Shown in pieces: positions 9,371 through 19,907 of a DNA stretch of 64,000 nt (the stretch's first letter is position 1; each line of letters begins with the position of its first letter). This DNA is from Siderastrea siderea (lineage: Eukaryota; Cnidaria; Anthozoa; Scleractinia; Rhizangiidae), in contig OZ034972.1 in the NCBI GenBank assembly GCA_964030785.1, forward strand, positions 16,587,183 through 16,651,182, written 5' to 3'. Below the pieces are notes generated by a model that ran no database searches, was not told the origin of the DNA, and saw only the letters and a program-made list of their open reading frames with translations. A program made the translations under genes and the position numbers.

Positions 9371-11439
9371 TAATTATCACATACCCCCAGGAGAGATATG
9401 GAGATTGGTAACGAAATGGGGGGAAAAAAATGTGAATCACCGTACACCCAAACAGCACCTTCCTTCTTCCTATTTCCTTTTCTGCTCCATCCACCCTATG
9501 GAGGTTCCTGTGAACCGTAAACTGGCGGTTATAAGCCCTTCCGCCTATAAGGAGCTCTCCCGTGTATTGGCCCATCTACCCGCTGACAAAAAAAATTATT
9601 CCGGTTATAATCTCCCTTGTATATATGCCCCATACTTTGCCTTGTAGTTTGTTTCGTTTCCTCTCTAAAAATGTCTTCAAATTTTTGTATTATAATTGAA
9701 AGTTAAGAAGTTATAATGTACGTTGAGTGCAGAATAACGTGTTACGAGATCCGTACATAACAACTAAGTATTATTAAAACTGTTCAGCGTTTTACTGTAC
9801 TAAAAGTGACCCATCCGTAGTTTTATGTTTGTCTTCAACTTCCCACACCATTCAGAAAGGGCTCTTTCGGTATTTCTCAGTAGTTTTAATCTGGTCCCGA
9901 AATTCACTTTTTACCCTTGGCAAGTTTTATCAGCTCAGGGTTTATAACCGGAATTTTGCGTTATTACGTCATTTCGACTGCATGTTAGTAACTGTTTCAG
10001 CCTCTTTCGTGCCGGCAAGCAGGGACGGCTTCATCACACCACTTCAAGTCTCGAAGGAACTGGATTCATTTTTGTCCCGATTTTTATGGGTAAAGAAAAG
10101 CCTTAGGCACTGGGTTCCACACTACGGGTTCCTTTAGACCCTGTTCAGTTAAAGCTTCCATTGAATACTCATTGTATTCACAGATGTACTGAAGTCGCTG
10201 TTCGTAATCAGTGTGCTGTGAAGTTGTAAATAAATAAACAGCTCGCGTAACGTGTGGACCTGTTTATTTTTTCACTGTCTATTTGTTTGATTGTTTTCAT
10301 TCTACTACGTGTAAAGTATTGTCTGTCAACAAAGAGAAAATCGAAGATAAATAGCCTTTGCAACAAGATCTGATTGGGGATCCTTCATAATTCCTTCCTT
10401 ATTAATACGTGATAGCCATGAAGATTCTTTGGGTAGGTGGATTTCTCTGAAGGAATTTTTGTCATTCGGAATTGTTTATTAATGCAACTTGAAGCGCGTG
10501 TTTCAGTTTCCAACTGATTATCTCTTAACGAAAAGAAGGACTCGGTTGTGCCATAATAAGACGTAGAGCTAACCTCTGATAAAAGACAAAATTTACAACG
10601 CGAATAACACAAGCACGTAATACAGGGGGAAACGATGATTTTTTGGGATTGTCGTGTTCTGACGGAAACGTTCAACACGTTCAAGCTTGTGATCTATTGT
10701 GATAAGAATCTTCCAAAGCAATTGAGATATCTCTCAAGTTTCCTCGTTGTTTGGAATTTTGAGGTTATTCATTTCCTTTTCGTTTCGAAAAATAGTTTCA
10801 TTATGCTATTTGAAGTCATAGTCTCCGTACCAGGGCTCCCATGGCTTTGCGGTTGAATTCCCCTCTCTCCCTCACCCTCTCCTTCCTCTTTTTGTGCCTG
10901 TCACCAATACGCGATGACCAAGACTTGTCTAGCTCCAGGTAGACTAGCAGCCCTGCACAGGTGGTAAGAGTAGCGGATAAGAAGAGTACGAGATACCCTG
11001 GTCTCAGAGAGTTAGGCTTATTTGTAGGGTATAGATTGAAGTTTAAAAAAGTGGGTTTTTCTCGAGATCGACGTATCCATAGCAACACGGTGACGTCATT
11101 GCCATTTTTACCTTTCCTTAATTTGTAAGAAATCCAGACATTCGTTTTTAAAACTTGTAGTTTATATAATTGTCTTCAGCTGTACCGATTTTCAACATTT
11201 TTTATGAAAGCGTTTTCGAGAAATGATTGACTGAAGTTTTTAGCTGCTGCTAACAAACGAATCATAAACGATCCTTTTCGCGTTTCTAAAACTGACGTTT
11301 ATCCTGACCGTAGAAAGAAAGCTTTGGCCTCAAATTGTTTGTAGAGATTTCAGCTATCCTGCAGGAATAGATGAAAGAAATCCCTTCATCCGATTTCCAA
11401 TAATGTGAACGTAATTAAAAGCATTTACTCCCTTTCAGT
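9371..11439. other. Downstream and intergenic region, no gene supported
   Basis: It probably begins with the 3' UTR of the SEFIR gene: an AATAAATAAA polyadenylation motif lies at 10,229-10,238. Short frames at 9,829, 10,385 and 10,816 lack domains. No tandem repeats or transposon ends were recognised between 10,300 and 11,400. Confidence 0.5.
10229..10238 (+). terminator. Candidate polyadenylation signal
   Basis: Overlapping AATAAA hexamers lie 860 bp after the SEFIR stop codon and are followed by GT-rich sequence. This is a candidate transcript end only. Confidence 0.35.
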
Positions 11440-11690
11440 CTATTCTTTCTTCTCTTTGTGCATTTTTATCTGGAAAAGGTGCTCGACATGCTCTGCCACA
11501 AGCTTTTCGGGGACAATGTACTTATCTGAAAACTCTCTAATAGCCTCACTGTCCCCACTGACTAGTTTACTTTCCTCAAACAATCACTTAATCTAAGCTC
11601 GAGGCTGGAAGTCGTCTGGCTCACGGCCATCGGTGGGAGTTTCACTCCAAGAGAGATAATGGAAGTTTGGTAGCTTGCTATCAACTGTGT
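11440..11690 (-). pseudogene. C-terminal fragment of the multicopy gene split by the MULE
   Basis: Read on the minus strand from the MULE boundary, the sequence encodes SKLPNFHYLSWSETPTDGRE. After one or two stops it continues as a charged helix (ESKLVSGDSEAIREF, then a Lys/Glu-rich tail) ending at 11,440. The upstream part of the same coding family ends at 28,869, on the far side of the MULE, so the two pieces were adjacent before that element inserted. Function is unknown; stops and frameshifts indicate decay. Confidence 0.5.
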
Positions 11691-12600
11691 CGCGTTTTTG
11701 GACACTCAAATGTGCGTAGAGATTCTCGTGGAGCACTACGCTTCTACGGCCGTCTATTTTATATTTATGTCAAAAACAAGTAGCTGTAGATCGTAGATCG
11801 TAGAGTAATATTTTACTAGACCATGCACTGAAATGGGAAAAAAAAGGTATAGTTGTAGATCGTAGAGTAATGTTTTACTAGACAATGCACTGAAATGGGA
11901 AAAAAACCGCATAGTTGTAGATCGTAGTTCGTAGAGTAATATTTTCTTAGACAATGCACTGAAATGGGAAAGGAAATTACTTGTTCTACGCCTGTGCGAC
12001 TGGACGATTCTACGCATCTACGATGCTACTGTACGCCGACTGTCAGTTTTGCTTTATACCACTGTACGTTTCTACGCATCTACGTTTCTACGGCTCACTT
12101 TGCTTTTACACGACTGTACTATTCTACACATCTACGATGCTACTGTACGCCGACTTTCAGTTTTGTTTTACACCACTGTACGTTTCTACCCATCTACGTT
12201 TCTACGGCTCACTTTACATCGTAACAGCGTACTGAACAGAAACCCAGGGTAAAACCGACACAGCGTAATAAAATAAAACTGCGTAACAGGTTCACGTGTG
12301 TATAACATTGGACGTAACGTTGAAGGATTGCCTTTCATCCAACATTTATTGGCAAACTTTGATAAAGAGAGGGGTTTTTTGTCATCTTGTTGAAAATTTT
12401 AACACTTTTTCATGTAGTTACATTGCTTGCTGTGACGGTGGTAATTCTTGTTCCTCCAAGATAATAGGTAATCAATTCGTCCAACACAAGAAAAACACGA
12501 CGTTACCGTGTTACGACATTACTACATAAATTTAACCTGTTTGCTGGGAAATGAGTCGATCGGTACACGCAACTACTTATTAGTCGTCCAATATCGTATC
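11690..12600. repeat. MULE left terminal inverted repeat
   Basis: It begins near TTTTTGGACACTCAAATGTG. Three tandem copies of a roughly 63-bp unit follow (11,785-11,970; GTAGATCGTAGAGTAAT). Next come two units of a roughly 120-bp minisatellite rich in TCTACG (11,990-12,230), and then a 300-bp segment that is unique apart from its inverted partner at 27,970-28,230. The right arm has one copy of the 63-bp unit and about four of the minisatellite, so the arms have drifted in copy number. Confidence 0.75.
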
Positions 12601-12617
12601 TGTTAACACGTTACGAT

Positions 12618-12785
12618 CTCTCTCCTCCGCAGAGGGCTCCTACAATCGCGCTGGGTAGAAACGCGCGGAGGCTGGGAAGAGGGAAAAATTAAAGCGCACG
12701 GGGAACGCTCCCGTTTTCTCTCTCCGGGGCTCCTATTTTTCTTTCACTGTTATTTACTAACAGGAGCCTCTGCGGAGGAGAGAGT
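12618..12785. mobile_element. Short inverted-repeat element (MITE-like)
   Basis: About 165 bp are bounded by inverted CTCTCCTCCGCAGAGG motifs at 12,618-12,642 and 12,762-12,785. GTTACGAT occurs on both outer flanks, but that word is also the local satellite unit, so it is weak evidence for a target duplication. It has no coding capacity. Confidence 0.6.
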
Positions 12786-12835
12786 GTTACGATGCTAAGA
12801 TGTTACGATATTACGATGTTAAGAATTTAATTGCC

Positions 12836-14515
12836 TCTGCAGGGATTTTGCAAAATCCCGAGGAGGCATCCTTATAGTTCGCGCATATATAAAGTAAAGG
12901 GAAATAAAGTACTTACAGTTAAAATATACAGTATATATACCAGATCAAATCTCGATTTGCCAGAACAGGGCGCGCACGGAATAAGTGGGTAATGATGACG
13001 TTTCATCACTAAGCGCCCGAACGGGATAAATGGGTAATGATGACGTAGCATCTGTAAATCCCTGAAGGGAATATATGGGTAATGTGACGCTGTTAGTAAA
13101 TCAAAAATCTCTCTATCTAGGGGGCGCACGGTATTCATAGAAAACGCGTGGGTTGTTTTCCCGTCAGTCATACTGCGAGTGCTTCCTTAACGGCACATGT
13201 GTTCCGTTAGCCTCATTTAATTCCCGTAGAAAGCCAACGTAAATTTTGAGTAAATTTTCTGGCCACGAGAAGGAAAAGTTCGAGTTTGGCGTAAGAAATT
13301 TTGGATCCAGAGACGCTGCGAATAACTATTTGTCAGACACGCATCATACACAAATCACTGATTGGAAACGATTTGTCAGACACAAATCACTTTGGGGGAG
13401 TGAAGGACTCGGTCCACAAACAAGCAAGCATTGCTTAACGAACGAGTGAATCTCAACACCAGTAATCCCTACAGACATCAGTTTTGTTTTTTAAACCCCC
13501 GAGAAATATTGCGTTAGAAGATTTTCAGGTCGCGTGAAAAAAAAAACAACAACAACAAGAACAACAACAACAACGACTGTAGCACGTCCCCTCGGAAATA
13601 GCTCATAGAAACAGTGAATGTCTTGAGAAATTTCTAGGTCGAATTTTTCAGTTTTTGTATACTTGCAAGTCGAGCTGCGACCTCATTAGTTATAACATTT
13701 CAGATTATAAATACATTGCAAGATGTTTTGGGCGACTATGAAATTTCAGTACATTAACAAATATAGCCGCTTTTACGATTTTACTTGATTGTTTTCGAAT
13801 TTAATTCATGTAGTTGATTGTCTCTGTGAAAAGTCTCGCTTGTAATGTAAGAAATGCGTCCAAGAAAGTGAGTTTTGTATGAAAAGTTACGTTCGTCGTG
13901 GCTTTGCTTCCATTGCGTATGTGGAAATTATTTCCATGTCGCAGGAAGATGCTCTCCCGCATTTTAGTGCAATTTCCAAATGAACTTACCACTACAATGT
14001 TTGTTCTAATAAAGAACTTAGATTATCGAAAGAAAAAAGTTTTATTTCAGCAATATAGGACGAACAAATCGTTTACCACGCATAACTGTTTATATTCTAA
14101 AGCACGCGACTCGAGCAATTAGCTTCACCTTTATTCTCTTGCTACTTATTACTCTTCAAATTTGTCCCTCATTCAATTAATAGGTTCGACTAATTTGCAC
14201 CTAAACAATACCCAAACACAAAGAAGTTCCATGGTTGACAGAAAAACTGAGAGCTCATTTGCATTAGTGATCAACGCGTTTCAATTTGCGCGATTCCGTA
14301 ATGTCAGTGAAATCTCTTAGCACTGGACTGAGTGTTAATCTACACTTGGCCTGCTTCTGCAGAAACAATCTAAAACTTAAATTATACTACAGAAAAATAA
14401 ATGCTTCACAAAAGTGTTTCTAAGTAAATCAAGAAAAAGGAAACCTTCAAAATCAATAAATACGTTCACAAAAACTCCTAACAGCGGGGGCAGCTGTAGT
14501 GTCAACTATTACTAG
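12836..14515. other. Insertion block in the MULE left arm, with a 60-bp tandem repeat
   Basis: The complement of the right arm runs straight from the TTACGATG satellite at 12,830 to the one resuming at 14,517, so this block is an insertion. At 12,965-13,090 three degenerate units of about 60 bp share TGGGTAATGATGACG. The rest is AT-rich with no convincing gene. Confidence 0.45.
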
Positions 14516-14627
14516 TATGTTACGTTGTTACGATGTAACTCTTACGATGTTACGCTGTTGCAATGTTACGATATTACGATGTAACGATATCACGCTCTTA
14601 CGATGTTGCGATGTTACGATGTTACGA

Positions 14628-15293
14628 CCGCGTGTGGACTTCCTCTATGTACCGAACGAAACGAGGCCATTAATTCATGGAATCAGGGGCACCCAATGAG
14701 AAAAAGTTTAGCAAAATACTTGAAATATTGGTTTAGTTTCTTTGTGTTAGCTAATACGAATTGATCTGTTCCGCGTTTTTAGCTGAAAATTTAGGCCGCA
14801 GAAAATTTTACGAAACAGGATCTAATCCGCCGAATTTCCGAGCTGCTGACGGCTCTCCGAAAATGCTAGCTGACCTTATTTTGCACTGATACGGACCGTT
14901 ATTTGCTGTTGACGGTCCGTACTGTCATCCTTGCTTACGGACCGTTATTGGCGGGAGAGCCAACTGTTGACACGGTCCGGACGTTTTTCATACGGTCCGT
15001 CATCCTTGCTTACGGACCGTCATTTACGATTGACGGTCGGTACGTGGAGGTACAAATAGCCAATACAAGTATGTTTATGCGTGGTTATTTAGCGCACGTA
15101 CAAAGCGAGCGAGATACACGAAAGCCGGAGCCGGCCGCTTTTGGCTTGGTATTTTATACCGAACGAAACGAAGCCGTTAAGTCATGGGATAAGGGCCGCT
15201 TTTGGCTCCGTATTATAGCGTGTTTTGATAATAACGAAATAAAACCTCGTTTCGTTCGGTACATAGTGGAAGTCCACACGCGGTCGTAACATC
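14628..15293. mobile_element. Foldback element within a TTACGATG satellite
   Basis: Inverted ends of about 40 bp (CCGCGTGTGGACTTCC at the left, its complement at the right) bound 665 bp. The interior, 14,885-15,050, holds several hairpins built from TACGGACCGT and ACGGTCCGTA. Both flanks are TTACGATG-type satellite (14,517-14,628 and 15,293-15,380). No transposase is encoded, so it is non-autonomous. Confidence 0.6.
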
Positions 15294-15339
15294 GTAACAG
15301 TGTATTAAACATCGTAACAGCGTAACATTGTAACATCGT

Positions 15340-15990
15340 AAGAGCGTAACATCGTAACAGCGTAATATCGTAACATCTTAAAGCGAATGTCAGAAAATTT
15401 CGAGCAAACGTTGGCCTCAGTTGAAAATTACTTTTCGCTCATATTTGGAGTGTTGGTAGGCAATACTAAGTTAACAATCGTGATGTAGTTTGTTTTCAAA
15501 GAGAACGCTTCCATTGTGGGAAAATTGGAAAAATATATTTCTCACGTCCTTGGTCTCAAAACAGCCAAAATTAAGGGCGAATTTAGTAGTTACCAAAATG
15601 TTACTCTCGTCCAAAAGCAAACAAAGCTAGAAAATATTTGCCCTAAGATATTGATTTGGGAAGTGTTTCACATTTCATCCGACATGGCATTGTCTTCTTG
15701 TCGACAACTTAAAATGGAAACAAACGAATTTTAGGACGCGAATTTTGCAAGGTGATAAAAATTACGATTTTTCCGTTATATCGCGATCAGATTTTTTTCC
15801 ATGTGCCCAATGATGAACTGTTCTAGGATTCGCGCTGGAAGTTGCTTAAACATTGAACTAAATCATATGTTAAAACTGTAATGGGTATTTTGATTTAAGT
15901 CTCCCTCGAGAACCTCAGAGTTAGAGAAATTTTGTGCGTTTTTTGAATAATTAATTAGTTACGATGTAACGCACAGCTTCTCGGTCTGAC
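15340..15990. repeat. MULE left arm, inner part
   Basis: It aligns with the complement of 26,690-27,310 through AAGCGAATGTCAGAAAAT, AAAACAGCCAAAATTA and TTTTTTCCATGTGCCCA, with many substitutions and small gaps. It has no coding potential; the open frame at 15,516-15,734 is incidental. Confidence 0.65.
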
Positions 15991-16559
15991 GAAATGAACC
16001 CTTAGACAACTCCTCATTGACAACATTAAACTGACGGTTAAATGAGAAGATTTAGACTATTAAATGATTTACCTTCGACGAAAGATACAAGTCCTCACAG
16101 TTTATGACATGCTTTATCAACTGCTGATCGGTTCAAAAGCTGATCGAGCGAGTAACTTGTGTCGGAAATCTGATTCGACGTTTCTATTCTGCCTTTTCGA
16201 AGCACGTTCCATTACAGAAAGGCACAGTTTAAAACAGATGAAGCCGATTTAAAACAGATCAACCTAAAAAGCAGGCTCTAGCCCGTAAACTTTCGATAGT
16301 TAACCTGATTACATATATATGTTTTGAAGTTGCGTGACTGAAAAAAAACTTTTACGCAGCGGGGGGTAGTTGAGGCAAACTTACCAAAACAATCAAGGCA
16401 AGCACAATATGCAGAAAGTAAAATATTAATTAATTAATTTATTTATTTATTTATTTATTCGTTTATTTATTTTGGTTCGAAATACTTTCAAATATTTTGA
16501 TTTTTTTTTTCAAACTATCCATCATATGTTTCTTGGTACGGGACTGGAATGTCATCAAG

Positions 16560-16945
16560 CGGTATGACGGCCCTGACCCTGTTTAGGACGAAAAAATGTC
16601 CTAAAATACCAACCGTGTTTAATACAACATCTCGCTCCCTGATTAGGACAAACGAAAAAATACACACTCTCTTGTTTAACACAATTTTGAATTTTTGAGA
16701 GTCCAGCGAGGGTCTCCTATCTAGGATTGCTGAATACTGTATATGGACTATAAGCCACATTTAACAGCGAAAACTCCAACTACCATACAAGCGTACCCAG
16801 GTTAGGACAATTTCACATCCTGTTTAGGACTAACTAGCATAAAATTTTATACACTGTTCAGGAAAGAGAGGCCAAAAACCATACACTGCCCAGCGGCAAG
16901 TCCCCGTATAGGCCATATAAGGGAGCACCCCCCCGGGGGGGGGAG
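16560..16945. repeat. Degenerate TTTAGGAC repeat block with GC palindrome
   Basis: At least six spaced copies of TTAGGAC or its complement GTCCTAA occur, ending at CACCCCCCCGGGGGGGG. It looks like one copy of a dispersed non-coding family. Confidence 0.5.
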
Positions 16946-18607
16946 TTAGATCACAGAGCGCATTTTTGAACTGGGTAAACTCCTTGTTTCAGAACGTACA
17001 TGCTGCTTTTCCAACACTTATCCCGCACAAATTGCCTCCAACTCATTTAAGCGACTACGTGAGAAGCTACCGTGCGACAAGACCTAATTACAGCCAAGTA
17101 CGTTCTTCATTATTTAACACTCGAACGGTAACCTTGACAAACGCTAGGTTTAGCCGCATTATTCTTTCTACAGCCGGGTTCATACCTATTAACGCGAAAC
17201 ATTTATTTGAGTAGGCTAGTGACTTTGGTGAAAACAGGAAATCGAGTTGCAGCTCATACAACTAGAGTCTACTAGAATTTTTCCCTCCTCGACGATTGTA
17301 TCATGATCAAAAAATTCAGCAATCATTTTCTAAAGTAGGTGCTGACAGAAAGTGCTGACAGAAGGTGCTGTCTTTCTTCTGCCGGAATCCAGATCGCTTC
17401 ACAAAAATTAAGTGGTGGAATTTTAATGGCCCTCCGCAAGAGAGGATGCAGTAAAAGAGTTAAACCCGTGCCCCATGATAACTATTTGAAATTTATTATT
17501 AGTTCGCACACACGCTGCGAAGGCTTTTTTATCTGCTGTTCCCATGTCAACAATCTAAAATTACATGACGTCATTCTAACTGACCAACGAGGTGCCGTCC
17601 TTAAAATAATCACACAGTATGACACAGAACCAAAAATAGATTTCAAATATTTTTCATCGGAAGAGGCTCATGTATGGGGGATTTGCTCTCCCCCTTCATT
17701 CTTGACCTCCGTCAACTCAAAGTAAGGATGGTTGTCCTGTTTTAATATTTGCATGGTTGTCCTATGGCCACGTCACTTACGACCCAACGCTTCCTTGTCT
17801 GTATCACTTCTCAACGAGTTTCCCTGCTTAAGGGACGGACCATCAAATTTTTAAACAGTGTGTGTGTGAGAGAGGGGGGGGGGGGAGTTAAACGTATTTC
17901 TGTCTATTTCAATGCCCGATTTTTTTTGCCTTTACTGAATTAAAGCTTTGTATGAACCAATCTTATTCAGTTTAATTTTCAAAGTATTTCTTTGAATCCT
18001 TTTACTGTGCTTATTTTTTTTCTTAATTTCCCTTTCTTGTATTTGCTTAATCCCGCTACCTACTATTAATAGATTGTTTAGTCCCTTCAGTGTATTTTTG
18101 TGAGAAAGATATGTGGCTACTGTGAAATTTCATCACATGTAAAGAAATGATCAACCCTGGCAGGTGCTTTTCTTACCAAAGGCGACAGTTCTTTCAATGT
18201 ATGGGGCTTCCTTCGTTATTGTTACGTCAGCCGTTGGAATATCAAAGTGCTCATAGATGTCGCTAAGCATTTAAATAGCAAATTTTGATAGCTTTGAGTT
18301 TGTAATAAGTTCGCAAAGGTTATGGTTGTCGTAGCAGATGGGGTGGACAAGCGCAACGTCTCGAAGAATTTTAATTCTCAGCTTGTTTGCTTGTTTCGCT
18401 TTCCGTTTGTGCCAACGCCTTGTTCTTTCGCTGGCCTCTTCCCGTCAGTTTTCATGGGATATCTCACCGGACTTATGCCCCTACTTTGTAGAAAAGTGTT
18501 CAGCTGTTCAAGTGGTTGACCAGAAGGTACAAGGGAAGGTACATGAAGGTACATGCTCTGTGACGGAGACTGAAAGTCGGGTGGAACGGAACTTGCTGGA
18601 GTGACTG

Positions 18608-18609
<2 letters not shown>

Positions 18610-18653
<44 letters not shown>
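18610..18653. repeat. TAA/ATT microsatellite
   Basis: A perfect run of about 15 TAA triplets; no gene overlaps it. Confidence 0.9.
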
Positions 18654-18656
<3 letters not shown>

Positions 18657-19185
18657 CCCAGTGGGTTTTTCAGACCTAATTAACACGCTAAGTACATGGA
18701 AAATATATCAGTTCGAACAGTTAGTTTCGTTAATTTTCACTATCACTTATTCGCATGATCTATTTTGTTTCTGGGCCAGTGTTTGTCTGTGCAACGAGAG
18801 CAGTTAATCAGCAGCCGCCAGTGATAGACGGAGTGAATGGGGCTTGGGGTAAGGGTGTGAGCGGTCCTCTAAGTGTGTGGTGGTCCTTCCTCCCCCCCCC
18901 CCCCCCTTACCCCCCATCTAGGTTTTATTTCGTCTACTCACTCCGTGGTGTTTGAACAGAACTGAGTGCGGATAAACTTACCAAAGACATAACCTCAATT
19001 CGCAAAATGACCCCGCACTCTTTAAAAATAGCTTCCGAACCCGGTTTGCTTAGTCCTCTCTCCGCTTTTGGTCTCTTTCCGACATCTTCGCTGTGATGAG
19101 ACTTTGCATTTGTCGCATGGACGTCTCCATTCAATGCCAAGCGATGCGCGGTGATATGGGCAAAACCGCATTCGGAAATGTCGTT

Positions 19186-19189
19186 ATTT

Positions 19190-19238
<49 letters not shown>

Positions 19239-19242
19239 TTTT
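19186..19242. repeat. ATTT microsatellite
   Basis: Tandem ATTT tetramers, about 13 copies, in non-coding sequence. Confidence 0.9.
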
Positions 19243-19639
19243 ACCATAAGCTGCATCTCGCCATATTGTTCATAATTACCTCAACCTCTACGTAGAATTT
19301 CGTATTGGCGTTGAGTTAAGGTAAATAACTGTTTTATTAGTAACATTCCACACAAATTAGCAAGTAAGGTGACCGTTCGCACTTCCCCTACCCGGAGCGA
19401 AAGATTTTGCTCAATGCAGTCACGCAATACTATGTCTATTTGCCAGCACACTTGCTTTTTGGCTCTTCTTATTTCTGTTAATGGAGAGCTATGTTCGACG
19501 AAAAAGCCTTCTGCCATTACATTTGTTGAAGCTGACAAAAAATTACGCATAAAAGTATCCCCAGTAACTGAATTTACCGTTTGCTGTTATCTATAAAACT
19601 GATGACCCCGAGGTCAACAGTCAACAGCGGCATGTACTA

Positions 19640-19835
19640 AAACCCGAAACAACGAAACGAAACCACCGAAACGAAACCGCCGAAACCACCGAAACCACCG
19701 AAACCACCGAAACGAAACGGCCGAAACCACCGAAACGAAACGGCCGAAACCAGCGAAACGGCCGAAACGAAACCAGCGAAACGGCCGAAACGAAACCACC
19801 GAAACAACCGAAACGAAACGGAAAGCGAAACAGCC
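19640..19835. repeat. CGAAAC minisatellite, left copy
   Basis: Runs of CCGAAACCA and CCGAAACGAAA repeat about 20 times. The complement appears at 26,320-26,510 with the same flank (TAAAACCCGAAACAACG and GTACATGCCG-type sequence), showing that it belongs to the MULE arms. It lies 75 bp upstream of the transposase start. Confidence 0.85.
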
Positions 19836-19907
19836 GGAACAGTCAAACAGATCGGGTTTGTGACGTCACAAATTCGCGCCAAAACCCAAGTGTAACATCA
19901 GTGTAAC

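Larger units (their letters stand above)
15991..19640. other. Repeat-rich filler in the MULE left arm, no intact gene
   Basis: Contents in order: an ATTT microsatellite (16,427-16,470); a block of degenerate GTTTAGGAC/GTTCAGGAC repeats (16,560-16,880) ending in a C/G palindrome (16,925-16,945); a C-run (18,893-18,906); a TAA microsatellite (18,610-18,653); and an ATTT microsatellite (19,186-19,242). A minus-strand frame at 18,378-18,600 (QSRGISPVRYPMKT) looks like a decayed fragment of a multicopy coding family. None of this has a counterpart between 26,290 and 26,690, so it was inserted after the arms formed. Confidence 0.5.

Noticed and set aside
11964..12252. Overlapping frames with STHLRCYC/YASTFLRL-type repeats (also 28,248-28,649)
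   Set aside because: They are translations of the TCTACG minisatellite in the MULE arms, open in several frames at once on both sides.
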